From NCBI RefSeq assembly GCF_900129635.1, contig NZ_FSRB01000003.1, positions 434,001 to 498,000 of the forward strand: a DNA stretch of 64,000 bases, given 5' to 3'. The notes below the pieces were generated by a model, which was not told the DNA's origin, ran no database searches, and was given only the letters and a program-made list of their open reading frames with translations. The stretch comes from Singulisphaera sp. GP187. GTDB lineage: Bacteria > Planctomycetota > Planctomycetia > Isosphaerales > Isosphaeraceae. Both the position numbers and the translations under genes were made by a program. This document shows positions 44,901 to 53,731 of this stretch, in pieces (position 1 is the first letter of the stretch; the number at the start of each line of letters is the position of its first letter).

Positions 44901-46579
44901 AGTTGCTCGGCCAGATCGCCTTGCGGGACGGCAACGACATCTGGGTCCGGGGCGCGATTCTCAGTTCGGCCGTGAAGCATCCGGGGCCGATTCTCGCCGC
45001 GGTGGTCTCCGACAAGGCCGATCCCAAGATCCGCTCGGCCATGATCGGCCCGCTGGTGACCACGGCGACCTCCGCGCGGAACGCCGCCGCGATCGCGGCG
45101 CTCGTCGATGCCTTGCCCAAGCCCGCCAAGGGGGAACCGATCCCGTCGTGGTGGCTGGCGCTGGCGGCCGAACTGTTCGGGTCGGGCAACGCCGAGGTCG
45201 GCGACCTCGCCTCCATGCCGTTCATGCAATCGGTCTTCGCTCATGCCCGCCTCGTCGCTCAGGACGAGAAAGGGAAGGCCGACGAGCGTCGGGCAGCCAT
45301 CCGTCTGCTCGGCCACGAGAAGAAGAATCAGGAGGGTGACATCGCCCTGCTGACGGATCTGCTCGCGCCTCGGAATGATTCGGCGATCCAACTCGCGGCG
45401 GTGCAGAACCTGGCGCGTCTCGAGAACCACGACGCCGCCGGCCGCCTGATCGCCACCTGGCCCCAACTCGCCCCCGCGCTCCGTGGGGCCACGATCGACG
45501 GCTTGCTCGCCCGACCGAGCTCCACCCAGGCGCTGCTCACCGCGCTCGAGAGCAAGGCCATCGTATCGGCCGAGATCGATGCCACCCATCGCCAGCGACT
45601 GCTCGCGCAGACCGATCCGGTCCTGCAAGAACGGGCCGAGAAGGTGCTCTCAACGGTTCGACCGCGGGGACGCGCCGAGGTGCTCAACGCCTATCGCCCC
45701 GCATCGGAACAGACCGGCGATCCCACGCGGGGCAAGGTCCTGTTCGGCAAGATCTGCGCGAGCTGCCACAAGTTCGACGGGCAAGGGCACGAGGTCGGTC
45801 CCGACCTGGCGGCCCTGACCGACACCACGCCCGATGCCTTTCTGACGGCGATCCTCGACCCCAACCGCGAGGTCGACGCCCGCTACGCCGGCTACACGGC
45901 CGCCGTGACCGACGGCCGGGTCGTGACCGGGCTGATCGCCGCCGAGACCGGCAACGCGATCACCCTGAAACGCCAGGAAGGGGTGCTCGACGTGATCCTT
46001 CGGGCCGACCTCGAGGAGCTCAAGACGACGGGCCAGTCACTGATGCCGGAAGGACTCGAGAACGACCTCAAGCCCGCCGACCTGTCCGACCTGATCGCCT
46101 ATCTCGCCTCGGGTGCCCGTCGACCCAAGGTGCTCGAGGGGAACCATCCCGAGACGGTCGTGCAGGCAGCCAACGGCAGCCTCCGCCTGAGCGCCGAGAC
46201 CGCCCAGGTCTACGGTCCCACGTTGACCTTCGAGAGCCAGTTCGGCAACCTCGGCCTTTGGCAGAGCGCCGGCGATCACGCCGTCTGGACGGTCCGGGTC
46301 GATCGCCCGACGACGTTCACCGTCGCCATGGAGTGGGCCTGCGCCGACGAATCGGCGGGCAATGCGTTCCTCGTTCGTTCCGACGTCAGCACCCTTCGAG
46401 GAACGGTCGACGGCACCGGCTCGGGAACCTGGTCGCGCTATCGCTCGATCTTCGTCGGCGAAATGGTGCTGGCGGCCGGAACCCATCGGATCGAGTTTCG
46501 ACCGGTGGGCCCGATCCGCAACGCGCTACTCGACCTCAAGGCGGTCACGCTCACGCCTCGTGTGAAGCTGGGGCGTTGA
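41927..46579 (+). CDS. Giant exported fusion: ceramidase-like, PVC-type dehydrogenase, HEAT and cytochrome c domains
   Basis: A 1550-residue protein. Signal peptide 1-18 (LSASPASA). Residues ~19-440 match the neutral/alkaline ceramidase N-domain (VGVARVDITPDYPIRLHGY; the metal-type SHTHSAP; VNYACHCTTL; VGCGADSNP). A charged linker (about 447-470) leads to a PVC-type membrane-bound-dehydrogenase propeller (GFRVELVASEPLILDPVAI, DGALWVVDMYRAVIEHP), then HEAT-like repeats (about 870-1230). A cytochrome c domain has CASCH at 1277-1281 (GKILFGKICASCHKF-type), and a final beta-sandwich (about 1400-1550) looks carbohydrate- or lipid-binding. The substrate is unknown; a periplasmic oxidation coupled to hydrolysis is an inference. 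The ATG at 41927 has aggag six bases upstream. Confidence 0.9.
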   Translation: MRRLFLVMTGFLWLSASPASAELEVGVARVDITPDYPIRLHGYLSRTQESRGTAQRIWAKGLAIGSKEGRRVVLVSVDSLGVPFEIVDEVAKRLQAKERLAKSDFVVAASHTHSAPCLSGIAPNIFGKKIADNEQATIDRYTRELTDNLEQVSLAALKDLRPRRLDWAQGQVNFASNRRTKGGPVDHSLPVLKVTDLDGKVCAILVNYACHCTTLDPNDNKVSGDWAGSAQEAIEHDHPGAIALTVVGCGADSNPLKRLAADGAQVNGRAIADEVNRLVKLASNAKPGESPWHSLEAPPVPSPRAEVKLPFDTLPTRAELETLVKAGGPPGYNASVQRAKLDRGEPLQTEVNYPVQVWAFGNELAMVFLPGEVVVDYVLRLKKDFDPARLWVTAYANDVPCYIPSERILREGGYEGGGAMVYYARPARFKPGIEDLIISTVHKLMPDEFQAKPKADAKANDETPKAKSTEDALSAMRVKKGFRVELVASEPLILDPVAIDFGGDGKLWVCEMRDYPAGLDGNYTPGGVVKVLEDRDGDGRYETGTNFLEGLPFPTGVMAWRKGVLICAAPEILYAEDTDGDGKADVRKVLFRGFATENYQARVNGLSYNLDNWVYGANGLIGGTIHGMATGREINIGGRDFRIKPDTGTMEPASGLTQQGRIHDDWGNQFGNTNSDWLRHYPFPDQYALRNPRVAAPGPMVYVARDPDNARMYPTSRTLERFNMPESANRVTSGCGPTIYRDHLLGDGFTGNSFTCEPVHNVVHREVLSADGITFASHRAEDEKTSEFLSSTDNWFRPVQARTGPDGALWVVDMYRAVIEHPRWISPQQLATLDVRGGSDKGRIYRVYPEGETPRPVPILDRLAAPELAKQLDSPNGTLRDNVQRLLVERGDRSAVPALKEVAARSTRPEARMQALWTLEGLNALEGAEILNGLADSHAGVRRQAVRVAERRLGDDEPLAKAISALAADPDLGVRYQLALSLGEWNDPRAGELLGQIALRDGNDIWVRGAILSSAVKHPGPILAAVVSDKADPKIRSAMIGPLVTTATSARNAAAIAALVDALPKPAKGEPIPSWWLALAAELFGSGNAEVGDLASMPFMQSVFAHARLVAQDEKGKADERRAAIRLLGHEKKNQEGDIALLTDLLAPRNDSAIQLAAVQNLARLENHDAAGRLIATWPQLAPALRGATIDGLLARPSSTQALLTALESKAIVSAEIDATHRQRLLAQTDPVLQERAEKVLSTVRPRGRAEVLNAYRPASEQTGDPTRGKVLFGKICASCHKFDGQGHEVGPDLAALTDTTPDAFLTAILDPNREVDARYAGYTAAVTDGRVVTGLIAAETGNAITLKRQEGVLDVILRADLEELKTTGQSLMPEGLENDLKPADLSDLIAYLASGARRPKVLEGNHPETVVQAANGSLRLSAETAQVYGPTLTFESQFGNLGLWQSAGDHAVWTVRVDRPTTFTVAMEWACADESAGNAFLVRSDVSTLRGTVDGTGSGTWSRYRSIFVGEMVLAAGTHRIEFRPVGPIRNALLDLKAVTLTPRVKLGR

Positions 46580-46737
46580 CGCAATCCTGAGAAGAAACGC
46601 ATTCCGCTTCCATCGTCCGATCGCAGGGCCGGCTCAATCGATCGATTGAGTCGGCCTTGACCCTTTTGGTAAGAAGGGATAGTTTGCCTCGACTTGGATG
46701 GATACGCCATCAAGACTTCCAGAGATTGAGGCGCACG

Positions 46738-47262
46738 ATGCGACGGATCGCGCTTGCGGCCGCGGTATTCTCGGGCATTCAGACCACCGGCTGCATGACG
46801 GCCGGACGGGTCGCCGAACCCGTGATGAGCGCGACGGTATTCACCTACACGGCGGGTCGTGCCACCCAGGATTTCCACTATCCGCCCACGACGCTCCAGT
46901 CGGCGATCACCGGCGCGATGGATGACCTCCGGGTCCACTCGGTTCGGTTGACGCAAGACGGAGGCATGCTCATTTACAACGGATCGACGGCCGACGATCG
47001 TCGCGTCGCGGTGACGATCCGCCCCAACCAGGCCGTCTCGCGGGTCAGCGTCCGAATCGGCTGGTTCGGCGACGAGCCGCTCTCGCGAGCGCTGATGGAT
47101 CGAATCGGAATTCGCCTGGGCGAATTGCCCCCCTCGGCCATCCCCGTCGATCCCCCGAGCGAGCCCGCCTCGAATCCTTACTTCTCGCGTGACGCCGTGC
47201 CCGACTCGGTCATGCTTCGCGACCAGGCCGACGCCATCTACCGCGACACTCCCGTCCCCTGA
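46738..47262 (+). CDS. DUF3568-like lipoprotein
   Basis: A 174-residue lipoprotein with signal MRRIALAAAVFSGIQTTGC (lipobox Cys at 19). The body has a short DUF3568-like core: YTAGRATQDFHYPPTTLQSAITGAMDDL, NGSTADDRRVAVTIRP, SRVSVRIGWFGDEPLSRALMDRI. The C-terminal ~45 residues are Pro-rich. Function unknown. The ATG at 46738 is chosen so that the lipoprotein signal begins the protein; the frame is open further upstream. Confidence 0.8.
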   Translation: MRRIALAAAVFSGIQTTGCMTAGRVAEPVMSATVFTYTAGRATQDFHYPPTTLQSAITGAMDDLRVHSVRLTQDGGMLIYNGSTADDRRVAVTIRPNQAVSRVSVRIGWFGDEPLSRALMDRIGIRLGELPPSAIPVDPPSEPASNPYFSRDAVPDSVMLRDQADAIYRDTPVP

Positions 47263-48354
47263 TCCTCCCGATCCGACGGTCACTCCCACCCAAGCCAGAG
47301 GACGGACGAGACGGCCCTTGGACTTCCCCCAGGCCGTCTTCCACCGGCCAGGGTATCTCCTCGTGGAGGACGAGCCACCGACCTCCAGGCCGTTGGTAAT
47401 GTCCCTCTGGGGCCAGTCCGATTCGAAGTCACCACGCCAGCCTTCCGTGAGCCCCGAGCCCACGCGAACGGGGTCGTGATCCAGCGCTGTTTCAGACGGC
47501 CGACGCACTCGCAAAGTCACGCCATTCGGCATTCTTTGCCGCGTTCGACTCGCTCCGTTGCGCCTCGAATTGGCCTCACTCAGTGCGGCACAGTCACCCC
47601 AAAACGACGAACCAGCGAATTCGTGATTGCAAAGAGGTAGAATTCCCTTGAGTTCTCATCTCTGAATTGAGTGTTGTGTTCGACCTGGTTGAGAACGTAG
47701 CCGGAGCCATCGTGCGATGCGTTCTGCCAAGGCCTCGAACTCACTCAAAATCACCGCGTTTGACCCGCGAAAAATCACTCGTTCTTCGTCGTTTCTGGCG
47801 GCTTTTGAAGGGCCAGCCGCGGCCCGCGACGTCTTTGCCTCCTGCGAAGACGGCTCGCGGGCCGTGTGGCCATTCATCTGAGGAATTCGACTCAGCACAT
47901 GTCCAAGTCTACTTCCTCACGACAAAGGGTCGAACCTGGGGGACGCATCCATGCGACCAGGAGTCGAACCTTATTTTTTCGGACAGAATCCACGCAGCGC
48001 TGGAGACGTGCGTGGCTGGTTACCTAGGTGGGATCAAACATTTCAAGGACAACTGAATCGAACACAACTCGAATGTGAAGCGAAAGGTGTCGTGCTCTCA
48101 GGACGGTCGCCAAAATACGCTGAGATGCCTCGTCCGTCAACCCACTCGCCTCCACTTTTTCCCGAGAACTCTTCAGATCCGAAAGGTCAACATTGATGGG
48201 TAAGGGAGTGAATTCCGTGTGAGTCGAACTTGCTCATGAGGTTGCGGCATTCCGTCGGCGTCGCTGGAACCGCTCGAATAAAGCACTTGCGGTCGACGCG
48301 CCGGGGTGCGATCGTTGGGGACTCCTCCGGGGCACACTTCAGGAAAAAGTCACG
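47263..48354. other. 1.1-kb region without a supported gene
   Basis: Several open frames of 60-130 codons exist on both strands, but none has a family match, a good ribosome-binding site or consistent codon use. The repeated word gtcgaacct occurs at 47930 and 47961. It may be decayed sequence. The 3' end contains the leader of the isomerase gene. Confidence 0.5.
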
Positions 48355-49389
48355 ATGACAGTGCGGATCGGTTTGGATCATTACACGATCGGGCACCGCA
48401 ACCTCTCGGCGGAAGAGACGCTCGAATTTGCCCAAACTCACAGCTTTGACGGCGTCCAGTTTCTCAACCCCGAGTCGATCGATCGGTCGCTGGCCCCCGA
48501 TCGACTGACGGCGTTCCGCCGCCAGGCCGACGAGCGAAATCTTTACCTCGAGGTGGGCCTTCCCTCGCCCAACCCGGTGCGTCGCTCACGGCAAGAGGAC
48601 CGGGAGATTACGGCCGCCGAGCATTCGCGAGACCTGGTCCGGCACATCGAAGCGATCGCGGCGTTGGGCTGCCGGCACGCGCGGGCCTATGTCGGCGACC
48701 GCCATGACCGATTCCGCACGGACGTACGCTGGGAGGTCCAGCGTGCGGCCACGCTCGAGGTCCTGTCGATCCTCACGCCTCGACTCCGCGAACTGGGCTT
48801 ACAGATCGCCCTGGAGACGCACGCGGACCTGACGGTCGACGAGCTGGTCGAAATGATCGACCACCTCGGTCCTGACGTCGCGGGAGTGACGTTCGACACC
48901 GGGAACCTGCTCATGCGGCTCGACGAGCCGATCGCGGCGGCCGAGCGGCTGGCACCTCACGTCCTGGCCACGCACGTCAAGGACGCGATCCTCGGCTTCA
49001 CGCCGCGGGGTCTCTGCTGGCAGGCGCGGCCGATCGGGTCGGGGGTCATTCCCATGCCAGACATCCTGGCCATCCTCATTCACGCCAATCCCCAACTCAC
49101 TCTTTCCATCGAACTTCACCCCAGAACCTACGACCTACCTATCTTCGACAAAACCTGGCTTTCGTTTTTCCCCGCCCTTCGCGCGGACGCACTGGCCGGA
49201 ATCGTCGGCCTCGCCGAACGTTGCCATCGCCGGTTCGCGGAAGGGTCACTCATTCGCCCCGAAGTCGTGGAGGCAATCCCCTGGGCCGACCGTGACCTCG
49301 ATTGGATCGCCAGTTCGCTCGGCTATCTCAGGACGGTCGTTCCCTACCTCGCCCGTTTCGAGGATCGATCCCCGCCTGAATGCGTGTGA
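48355..49389 (+). CDS. Sugar-phosphate isomerase/epimerase-like TIM-barrel protein
   Basis: A 344-residue xylose-isomerase-like TIM barrel. Strand/helix order runs from RIGLDHYTIGHRNLSAEETLEFAQ through LQIALETHADLTVDELVEMIDHL, VAGVTFDTGNLLMRL with the metal-binding Asp, THVKDAILGF, and LSIELHPRTYDL with the late Glu. The Glu (ALETH), Asp (TFDTGN), His (ATHVKD) and Glu (SIELH) positions fit the divalent-metal site of the family. The substrate cannot be assigned. The ribosome-binding site (agga) is weak. Confidence 0.85.
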   Translation: MTVRIGLDHYTIGHRNLSAEETLEFAQTHSFDGVQFLNPESIDRSLAPDRLTAFRRQADERNLYLEVGLPSPNPVRRSRQEDREITAAEHSRDLVRHIEAIAALGCRHARAYVGDRHDRFRTDVRWEVQRAATLEVLSILTPRLRELGLQIALETHADLTVDELVEMIDHLGPDVAGVTFDTGNLLMRLDEPIAAAERLAPHVLATHVKDAILGFTPRGLCWQARPIGSGVIPMPDILAILIHANPQLTLSIELHPRTYDLPIFDKTWLSFFPALRADALAGIVGLAERCHRRFAEGSLIRPEVVEAIPWADRDLDWIASSLGYLRTVVPYLARFEDRSPPECV

Positions 49390-49590
49390 CCGCTCGCTGC
49401 GCTTTACCGACGCATGGTGGTGGGGAGTCGCGTCGGTCGTGGGCAATCCGCGGGAGAAAGCTTCCCGGGTGAAGACCTTTTCCAGGTCGTTTGAAAACAA
49501 CGACTGGAGGGCCCACCGATCGGGAATCACCGAGGCCGACCGCCTCGGTGACCATCCTCAATCACCCCCAAACTCAACACCTTATTCTCT

Positions 49591-49792
49591 GAGTCTGTCG
49601 CAAGGAAATCGGGCCGCCTGTTTGCCCCGGAGGCCGAAACTCGCGGGAGAAACTCGTTCCCACGCTCTGCGTGGGAATACCGTTCTGGCCGCTCTGCGGC
49701 CCCACCCACCGGCGAAGACGACGCAGAGCGTCGCGGACGGCATTCCCACGCAGAGCGTGGGAACGAGATCCCGGTGTCCTGGCTACAGTCTC
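49591..49792. mobile_element. MITE-like element with an inverted-repeat insert, 202 bp
   Basis: Shares both ends with the 38442-38532 element (gagtctgtcgcaaggaaa... on the left; ...atcccggtgtcct.. and cagtctc on the right) and has imperfect terminal inverted repeats. Relative to that copy it carries an extra ~115 bp (49653-49767). No flanking duplication is evident. Confidence 0.75.
49653..49767. repeat. Nested inverted repeat (30-bp arms)
   Basis: Arms 49653-49682 and 49738-49767 are reverse complements at 29 of 30 positions. Each arm holds a near-palindrome of the form ttcccacgc-tct-gcgtggg. It is inserted at the point where the shorter MITE copy reads ctcgatcccgg, so it looks like an element inside an element. 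Confidence 0.8.
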
Positions 49793-50070
49793 GGTTTTTT
49801 ATATTAAAACTCACTTCATCTAAAACCATGCCATCATGGCAGACCCCACAAATCAAGAATTTTCCGAAATCCTACCAAGCATCCTGACCATGAAACAAGA
49901 ATGTATTCATAAACGTTGCATTCAGATTTTATTTTACGTGCAAAGACAAATTGATTCTAAGCCAAATCATCATTCATAAATTCATAATCCAAAAGCAACC
50001 TTCATCCCACAAAACGTTCCGCAATGCGAGCCAACCCGCTCGGACCTATGCGATTCGTCGCGCGGGGACT

Positions 50071-50111
50071 CGTCCGCTCCGAGGGCCGATCCCCGGCCCT
50101 CGGAGCGGACG
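50071..50111. repeat. Perfect 18-bp hairpin
   Basis: Arms cgtccgctccgagggccg (50071-50088) and its complement (50094-50111) around a 5-base loop, 12 bp from the end of the PqaA-like gene. No T-run on either strand. Confidence 0.75.
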
Positions 50112-50122
50112 TGTTTGTGCGA

Positions 50123-51439
50123 TCATTGAGACGGCTGGACGTTCGTCTGGCGGATCTGGGTCGAGAGGTGATACGGGAAGCCGTCGATCTCGTATTCGAG
50201 ATCGGCGAAGAAGGCAATATTCCCGGTTGCGGGAGTGGCCTTATCGATCGTCATCTTCTCTTTCGGCTCCACTGCGGTGGCCGACCATTTCGACTTGCGG
50301 AAGTCGAGAGAGTCCGACGTCGCCTCCCAAACCTGGACCGACTTGGGTGCGGGGGCCGAGTCGACGACAAGACGAAGGCTCCCTTCGTTGTCGTCATGCT
50401 TCCACGAAAACTTCGGGAATGGCTTCTCGCCGATCGAGTGTCGGAACAAGGCGCCGACGGCACTCATGGCGTAATCCCTATGCTGGTCGAGGCCGTGGCC
50501 CGCGTTGGGCAAGTACACCACCCACTTCGAACCGACGAGTTCGTCCCAATAGAGATTCAACGAGTCGAGCGTCCAGTAAGGGTCGTTTGTCCCATTGATC
50601 TGGAGCTTCGGCAGGCGCAGCCGATTGCGATACGTGAACGGGTCGACCATCGCCAGCAGTTCCTTGGCGTTGGGCCGGCTCTCTTTGCCGATCAGGCCGC
50701 GGTCGGTGTAATCCTGGATCTGCTCGCTGAACTTGCCCCCGAAATTCTCGAGCTGATGCTTGTTCTGGGCGTCGAGGTTGAGGGTCGGGATGACCATCGG
50801 CGCGATCGCTTTCACCCGGGGGTCGGAAGCGCCGGTGAGCCAGGTCGTCCAGCCTCGCTTCGAGGCTCCGGTCACGACGAACCGCGTGATCGGCTTGTCC
50901 TTCTCCTTGCCGAACTCCTGCGCGGCGTCCATCGCCCGCACCGCGCTCTTGACCATCGGGAAGAGCAGGGGCCACTCCTCATCCTTGGTTTCGAGGTAGC
51001 GGACGAACGTCTCGGCGATCAGCGTGTCCTCGTTCTTGCCACCGAGCAACGGCTGGTTGGGCACTTGGGGAAGCACGATGACGCGGGCCTGGCAGGCTTT
51101 GGCGAGTGCGAACCCGACGGTGAGATCACCGTCGCGGGGACCATCCCCCACCTTTCCCCCCGTGATGAAGAGCACGGCCGCGTCGGGGTACGCCAATTCT
51201 TTCGGCTCGATAATCGAGAGGTTGTGGGACCAGGTGATCCCTTGCCAGACCTGCGAAGTCAGTTTGATCCAGTGAACCGTTGTCCCGTCCGTCGTTTTCG
51301 ACGACACGAAGTTCCAGGCATAGGCCGGGTCGGCCTTTTTGACGTAGTCGTCGAGCCCGGCCCGCGCGGGAAGAGCCCAGCTCACCGCGAAAGCCAGCGT
51401 CAAGAACGAGGAGAGAAGCCCGCGTTGCATCATCGACAT
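50123..51439 (-). CDS. PhoPQ-activated pathogenicity-related (PqaA-like) exported protein
   Basis: A 438-residue alpha/beta-hydrolase-like protein with a Sec signal (LLSSFLTLAFAVSWALPARA, cut after about residue 26). The family features are VTGASKRGWTTWLTG (nucleophile elbow GASKRG), AIAPMVIPTLN, a DPF region, and LPKLQINGTNDPYWTLDSLNLYWDEL with the late Asp, then NAGHGLDQHRDY with the His. PqaA is known from PhoPQ-regulated genes in enterics, but its substrate is unknown. No PhoPQ-type regulator is nearby. The Met at 51439 is chosen for a ggag about nine bases upstream. Confidence 0.88.
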   Translation of the reverse strand: MSMMQRGLLSSFLTLAFAVSWALPARAGLDDYVKKADPAYAWNFVSSKTTDGTTVHWIKLTSQVWQGITWSHNLSIIEPKELAYPDAAVLFITGGKVGDGPRDGDLTVGFALAKACQARVIVLPQVPNQPLLGGKNEDTLIAETFVRYLETKDEEWPLLFPMVKSAVRAMDAAQEFGKEKDKPITRFVVTGASKRGWTTWLTGASDPRVKAIAPMVIPTLNLDAQNKHQLENFGGKFSEQIQDYTDRGLIGKESRPNAKELLAMVDPFTYRNRLRLPKLQINGTNDPYWTLDSLNLYWDELVGSKWVVYLPNAGHGLDQHRDYAMSAVGALFRHSIGEKPFPKFSWKHDDNEGSLRLVVDSAPAPKSVQVWEATSDSLDFRKSKWSATAVEPKEKMTIDKATPATGNIAFFADLEYEIDGFPYHLSTQIRQTNVQPSQ

Positions 51440-51567
51440 CGAGAAGGCTCCGCAAGGAAAGAGGCAAACCCAAACACCGCCCCCCGCAAACGAACAGCAA
51501 GTCCAGCGGAGGCCCCCATTAAATCGCAACCGGTCCTCCGCCGCACTTCTCTTTTTCTCGCGCGCAC

Positions 51568-52623
51568 TCAAAACGCGTCGGCGCTCAACACCTCTCCCGA
51601 GCCGATCGTGTTGAGACCAATCCACACCGCCTGATTCACCGTATTTTTCACAAACCGCACCGAGCCATCGCCCAACAAGGTGTTCACTCCCCCGGCGTGA
51701 CGGCTCCGTGAGCCTGCGAAGGCTTCACTGTCGCCAGCGCCAGAGTCACAAGGGAGTTGTAGAACAGGCTCACTGGTACAAAAGAGACCCGGGTCATTAT
51801 TGAGGAAGTCGCCACCGGTACCACTGCCGGGTCTAAGACCCAGATAATCTTTAGTGGAGTTCGGGGCGTAGCGAGTCATGAACGACGAGCCTCCCGGTAC
51901 GGTCGTCCACATCGCCCCTCGGATGTCGTTCGGCCCCCCCTGGAGGACCTCGCCGACGAACACGGTATTGCTGGTGCCGTCCGTGATCGAGGCAAAGGTG
52001 GTATTCCCATTATGGCCGAACGCCGAGCGGAGATATTGTGGCCCCAGAGTGCCATCATTGGCCGCCCCCCAACTGGTGTTTCCCCAGCTCGCCGCGTAAT
52101 TGCCCTTGCTCATGATCGGTGCGCTCAACAGGCCGCCCCGGTAGCTCGAAATAATCTGGAACTTGTTCTCGCGGTCGCTCGGGCATTGAAACGACGAAAT
52201 CTTCGTGGCGGACACGGTCGAATTGGCGAAGAACCCGTCGACGATTGCCAACCCCGGTCCGGGCCACCCCTCCGAACCCAAACTATAGTTGAACGAGTTG
52301 GCCAAATTGCCTTGCTCGATCTGAGGCAACATCAAACAGAACCAGGTCGTATTCTGGGCTCCCTGGAAGACCTTGGGAAAATCGGTTGCCGGCTGTCCGG
52401 GTCTGGGCGCCCAGATTCGCCCCGGTGGAATGCAACTATGAACCGAGTTATAGTTATGTATAGCGAGTCCGAGTTGTTTCAGGTTGTTGACGCACTGAAT
52501 TCGCCGGGCGGCCTCGCGCGCCGCCTGGACGGCGGGCAGAAGCAGGGCGATCAGGACAGCGATGATCGCAATCACCACCAACAGTTCGATGAGCGTGAAG
52601 GCCGAACGGCGCAACCCTCTCAT
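51568..52623 (-). CDS. DUF1559 prepilin-like protein (second copy)
   Basis: A 351-residue member of the same family as 13309-14268. Leader [29 protein letters not shown], then [26 protein letters not shown], the mid-protein EVLQGGPND region, and the C-terminal H-X9-DG-type motif ([19 protein letters not shown]). Prepilin peptidase should cut before Phe. The gene is monocistronic. The Met at 52623 is chosen for aggg-type bases six before it; another Met two codons earlier is possible. Confidence 0.92.
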   Translation of the reverse strand: MRGLRRSAFTLIELLVVIAIIAVLIALLLPAVQAAREAARRIQCVNNLKQLGLAIHNYNSVHSCIPPGRIWAPRPGQPATDFPKVFQGAQNTTWFCLMLPQIEQGNLANSFNYSLGSEGWPGPGLAIVDGFFANSTVSATKISSFQCPSDRENKFQIISSYRGGLLSAPIMSKGNYAASWGNTSWGAANDGTLGPQYLRSAFGHNGNTTFASITDGTSNTVFVGEVLQGGPNDIRGAMWTTVPGGSSFMTRYAPNSTKDYLGLRPGSGTGGDFLNNDPGLFCTSEPVLQLPCDSGAGDSEAFAGSRSRHAGGVNTLLGDGSVRFVKNTVNQAVWIGLNTIGSGEVLSADAF

Positions 52624-53039
52624 AGCCATCTCCCTGCCCGAAGTTGGGGCAAAAAGGATCGGGGGACTCAGACCAGCGTGAAGGCCGGTCCACAGATCAG
52701 AAGATCGTAACGATAGCGAGAAGATGTGTGGCAATTGTCAACGCTAGAATAATAAACGAGGAATGGCGTGGATACCCCCTTCTCGAAACGAAACGGGATT
52801 TATCCGTCTGTGACTGAAAAGAGAATCATCAAGTCAAAAGGTGCCAATTTCGAATTTCCGAGGGAGCCAATTCTGAGTTCAACGATTCCACGCTTCTTCG
52901 CCGATCCTAGGCACGCAACCTGGGCCGACCTCGGCCCCTCCCCGACGACCTGCCGGCCGCGGATCGGAGTTGGGAACCGACTCCCCGAACTCAGCCCCCG
53001 AGTCAAAGTCCGGACTGGTCCTAGCTGGCGACGGGCGAG
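52624..53039. other. Gap before the IS relic
   Basis: 416 bp, AT-richer up to ~52890, with no supported gene. It contains the promoter area of the divergent DUF1559 gene. Confidence 0.45.
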
Positions 53040-53560
53040 GCAATGACCAAGGCCCCGCTGGGCGGCGAGCGGACCGGTAAGAACCCAACCGACTGGGTAA
53101 GCTCGGCACGGAGCGGAGCCTGCTGACGAAGGCCAACGGGGTGCCTGTGGGGCTGGCGGTCGAGGGGGCCAACCGGCACGACAAGAAGCTGGCCGTGGCG
53201 ACGTTCAAGAGCATCCCGGTGGAGCGGCCGGAGCCGACCGCAGAGGCACCACAAGGCATGTGCCGGGAGAAGGGGGGGACGACTACGACGACACCCGGGA
53301 GTTGGTCCAGGAGTTCGGGCTCACCCCCACCTGAGGGTCCGGGGCGAGAAGGCCAAGGTGCGGGAGCAGGAGGCGGGGTTCAAGGCCCGGCGTTGGGTGC
53401 TGGAGCGAACCCAGAGTTCGATCAACCGCTTTCGCCGGATCCTGTTCCGTTGGGAGAAGCCGATGGAGGACGACCTCGGCATGCGACACTTCGTCAGGGC
53501 CTGGATCCGATCGAGATCCTGCGGCCTACTGGGACAGGTACTTCGCTGACATCAACACTT
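53040..53560 (+). pseudogene. IS5-type transposase relic
   Basis: Broken coding remnants spread over several frames: KLGTERSLLTKANGVPVGLAV and EGANRHDKKLAVATFKSI, then DTRELVQEFGLTPHLRV, then KARRWVLERTQSSINRFRRI and LGMRHFVRAW. These match the catalytic half of IS5-family transposases (including the R-W-V-E-R-x-x-x-x-x-N-R-F-R end). At least two frameshifts prevent function. I saw no clear terminal inverted repeats. Confidence 0.75.
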
Positions 53561-53731
53561 AAGCAAGAACCGAGAGAAGAGCGTCCGGCCGTCAGAATCG
53601 TTGGTCCAATTGGCCATGATCCAATTGATGCTTAACTGACGCAAGCCCTCGAAAGCGAATGCCGAGTTCCCCTACTGAAAAACGGCCTATCCCTGCTTTT
53701 GAGACAGTCTCGTACTCGATGACATCGTCCT

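Larger units (their letters stand above)
49390..50122. other. Gap with MITE copy, AT-rich island and hairpin
   Basis: 733 bp without a gene. It holds the 202-bp MITE-like element (49591-49792), an AT-rich island (about 49795-50020) unlike the GC-rich surroundings, and a perfect hairpin (50071-50111) next to the convergent gene end. Confidence 0.65.

Noticed and set aside
43232-45628. 798-codon frame antisense to the ceramidase/dehydrogenase gene
   Set aside because: It has no recognisable domain and lies wholly inside a well-supported gene.
47930-47975. Possible tRNA T-arm (gtcgaacct-type words on one strand, ggttcga on the other)
   Set aside because: The flanking bases do not form the T-stem, and no acceptor or anticodon stem can be drawn.
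49653-49767. CRISPR-like repeat
   Set aside because: Only two arms in inverted orientation; there are no spacers at regular intervals.
50024-51634. 536-codon frame antisense to the PqaA-like gene
   Set aside because: A shadow of a gene with a clear signal peptide and hydrolase motifs on the other strand.
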